The notes: generated from the letters alone by a model not told the origin. A stretch of DNA of 64,000 bases from Deinococcus metallilatus (GCF_004758605.1 NZ_CP038512.1:768501-832500), one strand, 5' to 3'. Shown: positions 36,065 to 58,593, counted from the stretch's first letter. A program made the numbers and translations.

Positions 36065-36893
36065 AGCCACCCGCCACCTCCAGCCGCCGCAACCCCCGCG
36101 CCAGCACGAACTGTGCCAGCCCCAGCAGCACCACCGTCCACGCGGCCTGCACACCCAGCACGCGCAGGGCCGCCGCGCCGCTCACGTGGCCCAGCCACAC
36201 CTCGACGGTGGAGTTCATCATGCTGGGAAAGGGTGTCCAGGCGAGGAGGGTCTGGAACCACGCCGGGAAAAAGGCCAGCGGCATCAGGAACCCGCAGGCC
36301 AGGCCCATCAGCGCCCAGGCGAAGCGCCCGATCCCCACCGCGTCCGGCGACCAGAAGGCCGCGCCGTTCACCAGGAACCGGAACGCGAAGCCGCAGGCCC
36401 AGGCCAGCCCCGCGCTGAGGACGGTCAGGAGCCAGCCGGACGCGCCCTCCGGCCAGTTCAGGCCCCAGAGCGCGGCGTACAGCGCCAGAATCGTCACGCC
36501 GCGCAGCAAGAACTGCGCCGCCGCCCGGCCCGCGTCCTGGGCCATCCAAAACCCCAGGAAACTGTGCGGGCGCAGCAGTTCGGTCACGACCTCGCCCCGG
36601 TGGACGGTCCGCATCAGGTCGTACCAGCCGAACAGGCTGAAAGCGGCCAGAAACGCCTGCGTCAGCCCGGTGTACGTGACGGCGTCGGCTGGGGTGAACC
36701 CGGCCACCTGCGGTTTCAGGCCGAACAGCGCGAGCAGCACCGCCACCCGCAGCGCCCCAAAAAACAGGTTCGTGAGGAGGCCCCAGAACGTCGCCGCCGG
36801 GTACGCGAACTGCCGCCGGAAACTCAGCCGGGCCGCCGCCCCGTACTGCCGGAGACTCAGGCCACCCTCGCGTCTCAGAAGTGCCGCATTCAA
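36063..36893 (-). CDS. ABC-2 family permease (DUF990-type), first gene of operon
   Basis: The second permease of the exporter, 276 residues with six spans. ARLSFRRQFAYPAATFWGLLTNLFFGALR at the start and the central LFGWYDLMRTVHRGEVVTELLRP and AFFPAWFQTLLAWTPFPSMMN are family features. GGAGGGA stands before the ATG, so it opens a leftward operon of permease, permease, ATPase and the frameshifted membrane protein. Systems of this three-gene form export drugs, viologens or lipids in other bacteria; the substrate is unknown here. Confidence 0.9.
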   Translation of the reverse strand: MNAALLRREGGLSLRQYGAAARLSFRRQFAYPAATFWGLLTNLFFGALRVAVLLALFGLKPQVAGFTPADAVTYTGLTQAFLAAFSLFGWYDLMRTVHRGEVVTELLRPHSFLGFWMAQDAGRAAAQFLLRGVTILALYAALWGLNWPEGASGWLLTVLSAGLAWACGFAFRFLVNGAAFWSPDAVGIGRFAWALMGLACGFLMPLAFFPAWFQTLLAWTPFPSMMNSTVEVWLGHVSGAAALRVLGVQAAWTVVLLGLAQFVLARGLRRLEVAGG

Positions 36894-37101
36894 GGTCCCT
36901 CCCCTTTTCTCCCTCTGCTGAATTCACGGTGCCGAACCGGGAATGGGGAGGATACGCGGGGCGCGGGGGGGCTGCACATACGCCGGATGGCGGAGGCGGG
37001 CAGGCCGCAAACGTCAGGGAACCCTCAATGCCCACGCTCCTCCCGCTCACGGCCGCCCCGTAGGCTGGGGTTGAATTTCGGGCTTTACAGGAGGAACTCC
37101 C

Positions 37102-37869
37102 ATGATGGACATCTTCAATATGCTCGGCGGGTTGGGTCAGGCCCAGCAGACGGTCGGCAGCCGCCTCGGCACCTCGCCCCAGCAGACCGAGGCCGCGCTG
37201 GAGGCCGCCGTTCCGCTGCTGCTCGGCGCGATGACCCGCAACGCCCAGACGCCCGGCGGGGCCGAGGCGCTCTCGGGCGCCCTGGATCAGCACGACGGTC
37301 AGGCCCTCGACCTCTTCGGCCAGGGGCAGATGCCCGACATGCAGGAAGGCCAGAAGATTCTGGGTCACGTGTTCGGCAACCAGCAGCAGGCCGCCGCGAA
37401 CGCCGTCAGCCGCCGCGCGGGCATCGACCCGCAGCTCGCCTTGCAGATCCTCTCGATGGTCGCGCCGCTGGTGCTGGCCTATCTCAGCCGCCGCAGGCAG
37501 GGGCAGACACAGGGGCAGGCGGGCGGTCAGTCGGGCGGTCTGGGCGGCATCCTCGGCAGCATTCTGGGCGGGGGCGGCCTGGGGGGGATTCTGGGAGGTC
37601 ATCCTTCCCAACCCCAGGTGCAGACGCAGGGCGGCAGTCTGGGGGAAGGCCCGGTCATTCCCGGGTACACCCAGCCTCAGAATCAGGGAGATGTGACGGG
37701 CGGCTCCGTCCTGCCCGGTTACCCCCAGAACCCGGCGGGACAGCCCGGCCACGCCAGCACGGGACAGATGGGCGGCATGATCGGCACCCTGAACAATGTC
37801 CTCGACCGTGACGGCGACGGCAACGCCCTCAATGACCTGATCGGCATGTTCGGCGGCCAGCGGCGGTAG
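37102..37869 (+). CDS. DUF937 family protein
   Basis: A 255-residue protein. Residues 1-135 form the helical DUF937 domain (MMDIFNMLGGLGQAQQTVGS, ALEAAVPLLLGAMTRNA, LQILSMVAPLVLAYLSRR). Then follow a Gly/Gln-rich, probably disordered region with GGILGSILGGGGLGGILGG, two PGY-containing short repeats, and an acidic DRDGDGNALND that looks like a single calcium-binding loop. AGGAGG lies before the ATG. The DUF937 fold is related to YidB-like proteins of unknown role. It is divergent from the ABC operon and has its own terminator. Confidence 0.85.
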   Translation: MMDIFNMLGGLGQAQQTVGSRLGTSPQQTEAALEAAVPLLLGAMTRNAQTPGGAEALSGALDQHDGQALDLFGQGQMPDMQEGQKILGHVFGNQQQAAANAVSRRAGIDPQLALQILSMVAPLVLAYLSRRRQGQTQGQAGGQSGGLGGILGSILGGGGLGGILGGHPSQPQVQTQGGSLGEGPVIPGYTQPQNQGDVTGGSVLPGYPQNPAGQPGHASTGQMGGMIGTLNNVLDRDGDGNALNDLIGMFGGQRR

Positions 37870-37889
37870 GGAGAGCGTTCAGCGAGAAA

Positions 37890-37932
37890 GGGAAGGGCTG
37901 CCAGTTGTCGGGGCGGCCCTTCCCTCTTTTTT
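37890..37932 (+). terminator. terminator of the DUF937 gene
   Basis: A nine-pair stem GGGAAGGGC/GCCCTTCCC with a 17-base loop is followed by TCTTTTTT, 21 bases after the stop. Confidence 0.85.
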
Positions 37933-38017
37933 GGCAAAGGGCGGAGGTGAAGCAACAGAGGGTCGCCCCGAACACCGGCTGGGGCCGAAAAGCCGCCGTC
38001 CCAGCTTCAGACCGAAA

Positions 38018-39007
<990 letters not shown>

Positions 39008-39066
39008 ACTTTGAAGTGTAAAGCGGTGCGGCCTGCCAGACCATGATCGGCCCTAGAATGCGCCCC

Positions 39067-39903
<837 letters not shown>

Positions 39904-39906
39904 AAG

Positions 39907-39946
39907 CCCCGAAAAAACCGCCCGCGCAGGGCGGACGGTTTCGGGG
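39907..39946. terminator. hairpin between convergent phosphoesterase and fasciclin genes
   Basis: The outer stem CCCCGAAA/TTTCGGGG and the inner stem CCGCCC/GGGCGG form one long hairpin between the two stop codons. It has only a short T-run on the leftward side, so it probably serves both genes. Confidence 0.7.
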
Positions 39947-39960
39947 ACAGGAGAGAACGT

Positions 39961-45352
<5,392 letters not shown>

Positions 45353-45495
45353 AGCGCCCAGTGTACTGTACGCGCGGCCTCCATTCTGCCCGTCGCCATG
45401 CGCCCAGCGCGGTTTTCTCAGGCTGGGGGCGGTCCGGCTTGCGGCCAGTGCTGCGCGCGCGGCGCGAACGCACTCCGGCCCGCGATAATGGCCGG

Positions 45496-45906
45496 GTGGC
45501 CCTGATCCTGCCGCCGGTCCTGGTGGATGCCCTGTGGGCGCACGCCGAACGTGACGCGCCCCGTGAGTGCGTCGGTGCGCTCGGCGGTCACCTGGACGGG
45601 GAAGGGGCGGAGGCGGTCGCCCTCTATCCCCTCGCCAACGTGTCGCCCGACCCCGAGCGCACGTACCTGGCCGACCCCGGCCACCTGCTGCGGGCGCTGC
45701 GGGCCATGCAGGCGGGCGGCCTGACGCTGGTGGCCCTGTATCACAGCCATCCACGTGGCCCGGCGTATCCCAGCCCGACGGATACCCGGCTTGCGGTGTA
45801 CCCGGTGCCTTACGTGATCGCGGACCTCGGCAGCCGGACGCTCCGGGCGTACCGCCTGCCGGAAGGGACGCCGGTTGTGCTCCGGGTGGAGGGGCGCGCG
45901 GACTGA
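45496..45906 (+). CDS. JAMM/MPN-domain metalloprotease-like protein
   Basis: A 136-residue single-domain protein of the Mov34/MPN/PAD-1 fold. The zinc motif is complete: Glu24 ([10 protein letters not shown]), then [14 protein letters not shown] with His83, His85, Ser93 and Asp96. Bacterial relatives cleave ubiquitin-like or sulfur-carrier tails (for example a ThiS/CysO-like partner), but no such carrier is in the window. The GTG start was chosen because GATAAT ends seven bases before it. The longer open frame overlaps the ftsK promoter and has no conserved residues. Confidence 0.9.
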   Translation: MALILPPVLVDALWAHAERDAPRECVGALGGHLDGEGAEAVALYPLANVSPDPERTYLADPGHLLRALRAMQAGGLTLVALYHSHPRGPAYPSPTDTRLAVYPVPYVIADLGSRTLRAYRLPEGTPVVLRVEGRAD

Positions 45907-45918
45907 ACAGGCCGGGCT

Positions 45919-46869
<951 letters not shown>

Positions 46870-46879
46870 GCCGGGCATT

Positions 46880-48364
46880 CTAGGCCCCCCGCTCCCGGTA
46901 GCCGTGGGGCGGGATGCCGCCAGCGGGCACATTCAGCAGGTTGAAGGTGCCGCGGGTGAAATGCGTGACCGCGCCACCGAAACTCCGCGTGAGGGTGCGG
47001 GGGCGGTCGGGCGTGCTGACGTTCAGGCTGGCCCGCAGCAGGGCCAGTCCTTCCCGGTCCAGCCGCCCGAGCGGGTCGCTGCTCGCGCGCAGGCCGCCCA
47101 CCGTCTCCAGCAGGCCCAGCAGCGTGTGGCGCTCGGTGTGCCCCAGCAGGCTGAGTTCGCGCCGGGCGATCATCACGTCGGGGTCGGGTTGATACCAGGC
47201 GTGCTGGTACCAGCGCGAGAGGCTGGTCTGCACGGCGTTGCGCGCACCCGGCCCGGTCGCGTCCCCCAGCCAGAGGCGGCGGGATTCCTCTTCCCAGAAA
47301 GGGGCCACGTCCGGCCCGGTCCGCATGGCGTCCACCAGCCCGGTGCTGGCGGCCAGTGGGGCGCCGCAGCCCAGCAGGAAGGCGTCCGGTCCGGCCCCCT
47401 CCCGCAGCGCGGCCAGGGCATTCCGGTACGCCCGCGCCCGCCCCACGCCCGGGTCATGCCGCACGCCGGGCAGCGCCGCCCCGAACAGGAAGTCCAGCTT
47501 GAGGTACGGGAAGCCCCACCCGCGCACCGTCCGCGCGAGGTCCCGCAGCCAGGCCAGCACCTCCGGGCGCGTCGTGTCCAGCGCGAAATACGGCCCGCCC
47601 CAGTTGTAGCCGACCGGGAGAGGCCGCCCGTCCTCGCCGCGCAGCATCCAGTCCGGATGGTCCCGGAAGAGCCGCGAGGTGGGCGCAGCCAGAAAAGGTG
47701 CCAGCCACAGCCCCGGCGTGAAGCCCAGCTCCGACAGCCGGGCGGGCAGCTCCTGCACGTGGCCGCCGAAATGCGCGCTCGGTTCCAGCCAGTCGCCCAG
47801 GTCGGCCTGGAAGCCGTCGTCCACCTGAAACACGTCGAAGGGGAGGTCCAGCTCGCGGGCCAGCCGGGCGTTTTCCAGCACCGCCTCCAGCGTCACGTTC
47901 CGGTAGTACGAGTACCAACTGCACCAGACCCGCAGCGGCGCGGGCGTCCGGGCGTTCATGCGGCGGCCCAGTTCGGCGCTCAGGCGTTCGACGCTGCCGA
48001 TCACGTCGGGTGTCTCCTCCCAGGCGACGTCGACGGGCGGCCCTTCCAGCGTGCAGGTCACGCGCACGCCGTCTCCCCCCGCGCGGGCTTCCCAGTGGGT
48101 GAAGGTGGAGGCGGCGTCCAGCGCGCAGCCCACCCAGCCGCCTCCGTCCGGCCGGATCAGGGCGATCAGCGTATGACTGCGCCACACCCCCGCCTCACCG
48201 CTGGGCAGGAAGGCCGGGTCGTGGCCCTGCTGATGTCGCCAGGGCATCAGCGGGACCGACTGGCGGTCCGTCAGGGAGCGCAGTTCCGCCTCGCTCCACG
48301 ACTGGTAGCCGCTCACCAGCACGCGCAGGTCGGCGGGAGAGATGGGAAGGAAGCGTTCGGGCAT
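46880..48364 (-). CDS. alpha-galactosidase (GH36 family)
   Basis: A retaining glycosidase removing terminal alpha-galactosyl groups. The 494 residues include [32 protein letters not shown] and the nucleophile Asp291 in YLKLDFLFG. The acid/base is Asp352 in [11 protein letters not shown]. It is shorter than canonical GH36 enzymes (about 700), having a reduced N-terminal beta-sandwich. No signal peptide is present, so it acts in the cytoplasm. GAGGC lies directly before the ATG. No sugar transporter adjoins it; the gene downstream is a nucleoside hydrolase ten bases away. Confidence 0.9.
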   Translation of the reverse strand: MPERFLPISPADLRVLVSGYQSWSEAELRSLTDRQSVPLMPWRHQQGHDPAFLPSGEAGVWRSHTLIALIRPDGGGWVGCALDAASTFTHWEARAGGDGVRVTCTLEGPPVDVAWEETPDVIGSVERLSAELGRRMNARTPAPLRVWCSWYSYYRNVTLEAVLENARLARELDLPFDVFQVDDGFQADLGDWLEPSAHFGGHVQELPARLSELGFTPGLWLAPFLAAPTSRLFRDHPDWMLRGEDGRPLPVGYNWGGPYFALDTTRPEVLAWLRDLARTVRGWGFPYLKLDFLFGAALPGVRHDPGVGRARAYRNALAALREGAGPDAFLLGCGAPLAASTGLVDAMRTGPDVAPFWEEESRRLWLGDATGPGARNAVQTSLSRWYQHAWYQPDPDVMIARRELSLLGHTERHTLLGLLETVGGLRASSDPLGRLDREGLALLRASLNVSTPDRPRTLTRSFGGAVTHFTRGTFNLLNVPAGGIPPHGYRERGA

Positions 48365-48460
48365 GCCTCAGCCTTCCACATCGGGCGGCGGGCCGGGCCG
48401 TGAACGCCGCTTTACGCCGGGCACATGCGGGCCGTGGTGGGCACGCCTACGCTGCCTGGC

Positions 48461-48676
48461 ATGACTGGACCCCGTGACGACGACCGGACCGACGTGCCGG
48501 TCCCCCCGCCCGCCTCCGACGCCGAGAGCGCGACCAAGTTCCCCTACCCCACTCCCGAGCAGGAGAGTGTCGTGCAGGACAGCCCCGGTACCCCCGGCGT
48601 GGAGCTGGAGGGCGGCAGCATGCTGGACGAACAGGGCAACTACAAACCGGACAATCTCGTGGACGATCAGGCTTGA
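48461..48676 (+). CDS. small acidic, probably disordered protein
   Basis: A 71-residue protein rich in Asp, Glu, Pro and Ser, with no hydrophobic core (MTGPRDDDRTDVPVPPPASD through LVDDQA). TACGCT lies seven bases before the ATG, matching the leaderless pattern and supporting this start rather than a GTG 36 bases upstream. A strong hairpin follows the stop. In composition it resembles the two small hydrophilic proteins at 6.7-7.3 kb, without clear sequence similarity. Function unknown. Confidence 0.65.
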   Translation: MTGPRDDDRTDVPVPPPASDAESATKFPYPTPEQESVVQDSPGTPGVELEGGSMLDEQGNYKPDNLVDDQA

Positions 48677-48682
48677 ACGGGA

Positions 48683-48714
48683 CAGCGCCCCGAACCTGGA
48701 GAGGCGGGGCGCTG
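48683..48714. terminator. bidirectional hairpin between convergent genes
   Basis: A perfect ten-pair stem CAGCGCCCCG/CGGGGCGCTG with a 12-base loop lies between the small acidic protein gene and the FKBP gene. There is no T-tract on either side. Confidence 0.6.
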
Positions 48715-48731
48715 CCGGTGTGGTGCGGCGC

Positions 48732-49064
48732 TCAGCGCACGTCCATCAGTTCCACGTCGAAGATCAGGGTGGCGTTGGGCGGAATCACGCCGGGCACCCC
48801 CGCAGCGCCGTAGGCGAGGTGACCGGGAATGGTGAGGCGGGCCTTGTCCCCCACGCGGAGCTGTGCGATGCCCTGGTCCCAGCCGGGGATGACGTAGCCG
48901 ACGCCCAGCGGGAACTCGATGGGTTCGCCGCGATCACGGCTGGAGTCGAATTTCTGCCCGTTTTCCAGCGTGCCGGTGTAATGCACGCGCACCATCTTCC
49001 CGGCCTGGGCAGGCGTGCCGTTGCCCTCGTGGTATTTCTCGACTTTCAGGTCCTGACTGGTCAT
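48732..49064 (-). CDS. FKBP-type peptidyl-prolyl cis-trans isomerase
   Basis: A 110-residue single-domain FKBP that speeds proline isomerisation during folding. VRVHYTGTLENGQKFDSSRDRGEP, FPLGVGYVIPGWDQGI, RLTIPGHLAYGAAG and IPPNATLIFDVELMDV match the fold and ligand pocket from end to end. No signal peptide is seen, so it is cytoplasmic. TACGCT lies seven bases before the ATG (leaderless). It is divergent from the signal peptidase gene, and both promoters share less than 100 bases. Confidence 0.96.
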   Translation of the reverse strand: MTSQDLKVEKYHEGNGTPAQAGKMVRVHYTGTLENGQKFDSSRDRGEPIEFPLGVGYVIPGWDQGIAQLRVGDKARLTIPGHLAYGAAGVPGVIPPNATLIFDVELMDVR

Positions 49065-49162
49065 GCGGTCCAGCGTACCCCTCGCCTCCCGCCCTGCCCC
49101 TGGAGTCTGAAGCGCGGGTGAAGGTTCCCTGCCCCGCCGGACCGCCTGCTAGCATGCGCCGC

Positions 49163-49762
49163 GTGACTCAGGCACCCACAGATGACCGTGCCGGTTCCGG
49201 CGGCTTCCGGTCCTTCTGGCGGGTCTGGGTGCTGGGGGCGCTGCTGCCGGTGTGGCTCTTCACGACCTTCGTGGCGACGCTCGCGCGGGTGGACGGCAAC
49301 AGCATGAATCCCACCCTGCACAGCGGCGACCTGCTGCTGCTGCTGAAATATCCGCGCTGGCTGCGGGCCTGGGGCTTGCCCACCGCCTACCCGCGCCAGG
49401 GCGACCTGCTGATCTTCAAGGCCCCGGCGGACAGCCCCTACAGCTACGAGACGCTCTACGGCGTGCGCCACCGCCCCTACAACGTCAAGCGCGTGCTGGC
49501 GCTGCCCGGGGACACGGTCGCCATCGAGGGCGGGCGGGTGGTCGTGAACGGGCGGCCCCTCGCGGAGAGTTACGTGAATGACGGCGTGCTGAGTGACCAG
49601 CCGCCCCTGCATATCCCGCCCGGCAAGGTGTGGGTCATGGGCGACAACCGCCTGATCGGGGAAAGCCTCGACTCACGCGCTTACGGTCCGGTCGATCTGC
49701 GGGACGTGGCCGGTCCCGCCAACCTGCGCCTGTGGCCGAATCCGGGACTGGTGCGCCGCTAG
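49163..49762 (+). CDS. lepB: signal peptidase I
   Basis: Cleaves signal peptides of exported proteins at the membrane surface. The 199 residues have one N-terminal span (about 22-41). The catalytic Ser47 is in RVDGNSMNPTLHSGD and Lys109 in NVKRVLALPGD, followed by the conserved MGDNR and DSRAYGPVDL boxes. I chose GTG 49163 because TAGCAT ends seven bases before it; the ATG nine bases upstream is part of that box. The stop is directly adjacent to the stop of the convergent DUF1684 gene. Confidence 0.94.
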   Translation: MTQAPTDDRAGSGGFRSFWRVWVLGALLPVWLFTTFVATLARVDGNSMNPTLHSGDLLLLLKYPRWLRAWGLPTAYPRQGDLLIFKAPADSPYSYETLYGVRHRPYNVKRVLALPGDTVAIEGGRVVVNGRPLAESYVNDGVLSDQPPLHIPPGKVWVMGDNRLIGESLDSRAYGPVDLRDVAGPANLRLWPNPGLVRR

Positions 49763-50502
<740 letters not shown>

Positions 50503-50632
50503 GCGGGCAGCGTAGCAGGTGGGGAGGGGCCGCACGGTCCCGGTGATCGCCTTCCCCTCAAGGCCGCGCTCATGTGCCGCTCGCCTGCACGGCTACCCTC
50601 AGGGAAAGCCGCACGGAGAGGAGGAAGGGCGG

Positions 50633-51325
50633 GTGGTCGACTTCCCCTGGATCATGCAGATGGAGTGGCGGGACCTGGTGTTCCTGCACTGGCCGCTGCC
50701 CGCCGCGTCCCTGACGCCGTTCCTGCCGGGCCGGGTGCCGCTGGACTTGTGGCAAGGGGAAGCCTGGCTGGGGCTGGTCACGTTTGACGTGACGGGGTTT
50801 CGCCCGCGCGGCGTGCCCTTCGCCCTCGACTTCGCCCAGGTGAACCTGCGGACCTATGTCCGCGTGAACGGTGGGGCGGGCATCTGGACCTTCAGCCTGG
50901 ACGCGGCGAACGCCCTCGCGGTCCTGGGTGCGCGCCTGGGCTTCTGCCTCCCGTACTTCACGGCCCGGGCGAGCCTGCGTCCCGAGGGAGACGCGCTCGC
51001 CTTCCAGAGTGTCCGCCGCCGTCATCCCGCTTGCCGGTGCCGGTTGCACTACCGCCCCACCGGCGAGGTCTTCCGCGCCCAGCCGGGGACCCTCGAACAC
51101 TGGCTGACCGAACGGCGCTCGCTGTTCACCGTCGGCTGGGGCGGGGCGCTGTGGCGGGAAGACGTGCAGCATGAAGCCTGGCCCCTCCAGGCCGCCGAGG
51201 TGCAGGTGGTGGACTGCACCCTGCCCGGGCAGTTGGGCCTCGGCGCGCTCGGCTCCCCACTGGCCCATTACGCCCGCGTGGTGCATGTGAAGGGCTGGCC
51301 GCCCCGCAGCGTGAAGAGGGGATAG
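50633..51325 (+). CDS. DUF2071 family protein (YqjF-like)
   Basis: A 230-residue protein with the family pattern: MQMEWRDLVFLHWPLPAASLTPFLP at the start, a central FDVTGFRPRGVPF, FAQVNLRTYVRVNGGAGIWTFSLDA, and a late LTERRSLFTVGWGGALWREDVQHEAWPLQAAEV. The fold is beta-rich and its function is unknown. The GTG start lies eight bases after AGGAGG; an upstream extension of 38 codons overlaps the S4 gene promoter and is not conserved. The gene stands alone and converges on the dockerin operon. Confidence 0.87.
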   Translation: MVDFPWIMQMEWRDLVFLHWPLPAASLTPFLPGRVPLDLWQGEAWLGLVTFDVTGFRPRGVPFALDFAQVNLRTYVRVNGGAGIWTFSLDAANALAVLGARLGFCLPYFTARASLRPEGDALAFQSVRRRHPACRCRLHYRPTGEVFRAQPGTLEHWLTERRSLFTVGWGGALWREDVQHEAWPLQAAEVQVVDCTLPGQLGLGALGSPLAHYARVVHVKGWPPRSVKRG

Positions 51326-51374
51326 CCAGCTTGAGCTGGGCAGAAGGGGCGGGGGCGGGGGCGCCGTCCTCGCC

Positions 51375-51907
<533 letters not shown>

Positions 51908-51911
<4 letters not shown>

Positions 51912-52726
51912 TTGGCCTCCCGCGCGGCCCGCAGGGCGTCACGGAACTTGGCGGGATCACTCAGGGCGGCGTCCAGATCGCCAGGGGTGGGAGGGGTGGC
52001 CGTGCCGGGGGCGCCGGAAGCCGGGCCGGTGGGGGGTGAGCTGGTGGGCGCCGAGCCAGCGGGAGCCGGGCTGGCCGGAGTCGAGGTGGTAGAGGCCGAA
52101 CTCGCCGGAGTCGAATTGGGAGGGGCCGAAGTGGGGGAGGCCGAACTGGAGGAGCTGCCCGTGGTGGGATTGGCCGCATTGATGCCGGGGGGGGCCGCAG
52201 CTGTCGTGGGGCTGGTGGTGGTGGGAGTGGCGCTGGGAGTGGCGCTGGGAGTGGCGCTGGGAGTGGTCGCGGCCTGCGTGCCCACTGCGGTGCCGGTCCC
52301 CAGTGCCGGACTGGTTCCCGGAGCCGGGTGCGTGACCTTGCCGTTTTCAATCGGATACACGCCCTGCCAGAACCCCACGATGGGGCTGTCCAGCCGCTTG
52401 CTGTAGAGCAGCAGGAAGGCGTCCTGCCCCGGCCGCAGGGTGGGCAGGCCCTCCATTCCCGACAGCAGGTACAGCGCGGGCTGGCCTTCCCGTTGCGGCA
52501 GGCTGGCCGCGTCCCCGGCGACCGTCTCGGTGACGGTCAGGGGATACACCAGCCACGTCACCTCGCCCTCCTTGACGGTGCTGGGGGTGCCGAGAGTAGC
52601 GCGAACGATCACGTCAGCCTTTTTGGCCTGTTGCGTGAGGCTGAGAGGCGGCGCGGTCGTCGCCTGTGCCGTCCGGGGGGCCGCCCCCAGGCTGAGCGCC
52701 GCCAGCAGCGCGAGCGCCCGCCTCAT
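51908..52726 (-). CDS. secreted protein with a compact N-terminal domain and long Ser/Thr/Pro/Ala linker
   Basis: A 272-residue exported protein. After a signal peptide (about 1-22), residues 27-133 form one domain: SLTQQAKKADVIVRATLG, VYPLTVTETVAGD, GMEGLPTLRPGQDAFLLLYS, IVGFWQGVYPIENG. I recall this pattern from many extracellular proteins of unknown function. Residues 134-248 are almost only Ser, Thr, Pro, Ala and Gly with a triple SATP repeat, and a short helical tail follows. Both ends overlap neighbouring genes by four bases. It may be a spacer or surface-display protein working with the cohesin/dockerin pair; that is inference. Confidence 0.75.
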
Positions 52727-53634
52727 GAGGAGCCTCCGGGCGGCGTCGGGGTGGGCGTAACGGGTGGCGTGGGGGTGCCGGGGTTCGCCGGGGTGGTTCC
52801 CGGAGTGGCGGGCGGCGTCCCGGTGGGGGTGGCCGGAGTCGTGGCGGGGGAGGTCGGCGTCGCCGTGCCCGGGGTGGTGCTGGCCGGGGTTCCGGGGGCG
52901 GTGGGCTTGGGCAGCTCGGGCATCTTCACTTCGGCGAGGAGCTTGCCGTCACCGTCGCGGGCCTCAAAGGCGAAACGGTTGGTGTCGAGCGTGACCACCT
53001 TCTGCGGTTTGATCCCGATCAGCGCCACGCGCGCGCCCGAGCGCGGCACGGTCTTGAAGCCCACGTCCAGGGTCAGGGTCCGCCCCGCCTGTTTCCAGAA
53101 CAGCACGCCGCCCGCGTCGGCGGGTTGCACCCGCGTGACCGTCACGCCTTCGGGCAGGTCCCAGACCACCCGCGCGGCCCGCACCGACCGGGGCGCGATG
53201 ATGTTCAGCGGAATGCGCGTCTCGCCGCGCAGCTCGCCGGTGGGGAGCTGGGGCTTCAGGGCCAGCGGCGGCAGCTCGCTCACGTTCAGCGTGTAGGCCT
53301 GCACCTTGCTGCTGAGGTTCGCGTCGGACGCCTCCAGCGTGAAGGTGTAGCTGCCGGTCTTGCTGGGGGTGCCCGTGAGGCGCAGGTTTCGCAGGCTCAG
53401 GCCGGGGGGCAGGGTGCCTGAAGCGACCCGCACGCCATACGGCCCCGCCCCTCCCGCCACGGTCACGGGCGCGTCGTAGCTTTCCGACAGGTAGCCGACG
53501 GGCAGGCTGGTGGTCGTGAAATACAGGGGGTCACGGGCACTGGTCGTGCCGCTCGTGCTGGTGGGGTTGCTGCCGCAGGAGACGAGCAGCGCCCCGACGG
53601 CCAGCGCCGTCCACCCGGGGAGGGCTTGTCGCAT
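52723..53634 (-). CDS. lipoprotein with an Ig-like and a cohesin-like domain
   Basis: A 303-residue surface protein. The lipobox LLVSC puts the lipidated Cys at 20. Residues 36-118 form a putative Ig domain of the He_PIG type (GYLSESYDAPVTVAGGAGPY, TLPPGLSLRNLRLTGTPSK, GSYTFTLEASDAN). Residues 135-236 resemble a cohesin fold: GETRIPLNI, ARVVWDLPEGVTVTRVQ, GRTLTLDVGF, ARVALIGIKP, FAFEARDGDG. Residues 240-303 form a Pro/Thr/Gly tail. TAGACT lies six bases before the ATG, so the operon starts leaderless. The cohesin call rests on strand order and the dockerin partner, not on a strict motif. Confidence 0.75.
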   Translation of the reverse strand: MRQALPGWTALAVGALLVSCGSNPTSTSGTTSARDPLYFTTTSLPVGYLSESYDAPVTVAGGAGPYGVRVASGTLPPGLSLRNLRLTGTPSKTGSYTFTLEASDANLSSKVQAYTLNVSELPPLALKPQLPTGELRGETRIPLNIIAPRSVRAARVVWDLPEGVTVTRVQPADAGGVLFWKQAGRTLTLDVGFKTVPRSGARVALIGIKPQKVVTLDTNRFAFEARDGDGKLLAEVKMPELPKPTAPGTPASTTPGTATPTSPATTPATPTGTPPATPGTTPANPGTPTPPVTPTPTPPGGSS

Positions 53635-53782
53635 GCGCGCAGTCTAGCGGGTGCGGATGAGGAGGAAACGGTCCGCCTTCCGCCGTCCCTCTGGGGGTAC
53701 CCCGGGCCGGGCGCCCCTTTCTGCGGTCCCAGAGGGCAGAACGCCACGCTTGCCCCCGGCACGCGGCGCTAGACTCCCTCCC

Positions 53783-56701
<2,919 letters not shown>

Positions 56702-56727
56702 GGCGCGTGGCCTGTTGCCTGGAGAGG

Positions 56728-56763
56728 AGGTGGGAGGCGAAGACGGCGCCTCCCACCTTCTTT
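56728..56763 (+). terminator. terminator of the M16 protease gene
   Basis: A perfect twelve-pair stem AGGTGGGAGGCG/CGCCTCCCACCT with a seven-base loop is followed by TCTTT, about 26 bases after the stop. Confidence 0.8.
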
Positions 56764-56818
56764 GTTGCTCCAGCCTCCTTCACATCCCCTGGCCGCCCCT
56801 TTCGCTCACACTCGGGAC

Positions 56819-57238
56819 ATGCGAAGACTCAAGGCGGTGATGGTGCTGGCGGCCCTGATGACCGGCGCAGCGGGTGCGGAGCGGTTCGGCGTGCAGGCTG
56901 GCGTGGCGGCGGGGGGAGGCCTGGGCCTGCACGTGGGCGTGTATGGGCGGGTGGCAGGTTTCGGGCCGGTGCAGGCCGAACTGCGCGGCACCCTCGACCG
57001 CACGCTGTCCGGCCAGGGCGGGACGCGGGTGGGCACCGACGCGCTGCTGAGCATGAACCTGCTGCTGCTGCGGCCCTACGCGGGCGTGGGCCTGAGCTTC
57101 CCGCTGAACGCCACCGGCACGACCCTGCACACCACGCTGGGCGCGCGCTTTCCCCTGCCGGGACCGCTGGACGGGTTCGCGGAGGCCAACTTCGGGCGGC
57201 AGAACGTCTACCGGGTGGGGGCCGTCTTCCGCTTCTGA
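56819..57238 (+). CDS. small secreted beta-barrel-like protein
   Basis: A 139-residue protein with a signal peptide (about 1-21, ending TGAAGA). About eight alternating hydrophobic strands follow (FGVQAGVAAGGGLGLHVGVYG, PVQAELRGTLD, LLRPYAGVGLSFPLN, and so on), and it closes with Phe-Arg-Phe. The terminal aromatic residue and short turns resemble small eight-strand outer-membrane barrels. Deinococcus has an outer layer with such proteins, so an envelope location is likely. The ATG begins a classical signal sequence; an upstream TTG extension is not plausible. Function unknown. Confidence 0.7.
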   Translation: MRRLKAVMVLAALMTGAAGAERFGVQAGVAAGGGLGLHVGVYGRVAGFGPVQAELRGTLDRTLSGQGGTRVGTDALLSMNLLLLRPYAGVGLSFPLNATGTTLHTTLGARFPLPGPLDGFAEANFGRQNVYRVGAVFRF

Positions 57239-57284
57239 GGGGGGAGGGGTGAGTGGTTCGTAGAAAAGCTGAAGGCTGGCTCCC

Positions 57285-57725
<441 letters not shown>

Positions 57726-57738
57726 GAGGTGGAGGATA

Positions 57739-57831
57739 GGCGTGTGGCGCGTGGCTTGTCGCCTGTGGAAAGCGGAAGCTGAAGCATGAGGCCGATGCCT
57801 CCACAAGCCACACGCCACGCACCACAAGCTA
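57739..57831. repeat. palindromic GTGGCTTGT repeat element, copy B
   Basis: The left arm (57739-57770) contains GTGTGGCGCGTGGCTTGTCG and the right arm (57797-57831) contains CACAAGCCACACGCCACGCA. They are imperfect complements around a 26-base centre. The core matches copy A at 35115-35210. It exactly fills the space between the -10 boxes of rlmH (leftward) and of the rightward gene cluster, so it must supply both -35 regions. Confidence 0.7.
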
Positions 57832-57842
57832 AACTGTCCGCC

Positions 57843-57868
57843 ATGCCCGCCTTCCTGCCGAGGTCCCG

Positions 57869-57872
<4 letters not shown>
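57843..57872 (+). CDS. nine-residue leader ORF coupled to the next gene
   Basis: ATG-CCC-GCC-TTC-CTG-CCG-AGG-TCC-CGG-TGA encodes MPAFLPRSR. TAAACT (57830-57835) lies seven bases before the ATG, the leaderless spacing. The TGA overlaps the GTG start of the membrane protein gene (GTGA), and GAGG inside the mini-ORF provides that gene's ribosome site. This arrangement would let a leaderless ribosome hand over to the downstream start. No homology is possible at this length. Confidence 0.45.
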
Positions 57873-58297
<425 letters not shown>

Positions 58298-58346
58298 GCC
58301 GCAGTCACCCAACCGGGTGACGGTCTTTCGGGGCTGCCCGGAATAG

Positions 58347-58592
<246 letters not shown>

Positions 58593-58593
58593 G

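Noticed and set aside
45361..45495. N-terminal extension of the JAMM protein
   Set aside because: The extra 45 codons are Arg-rich, overlap the ftsK promoter and lie upstream of the -10-like box; the GTG start fits the family better.
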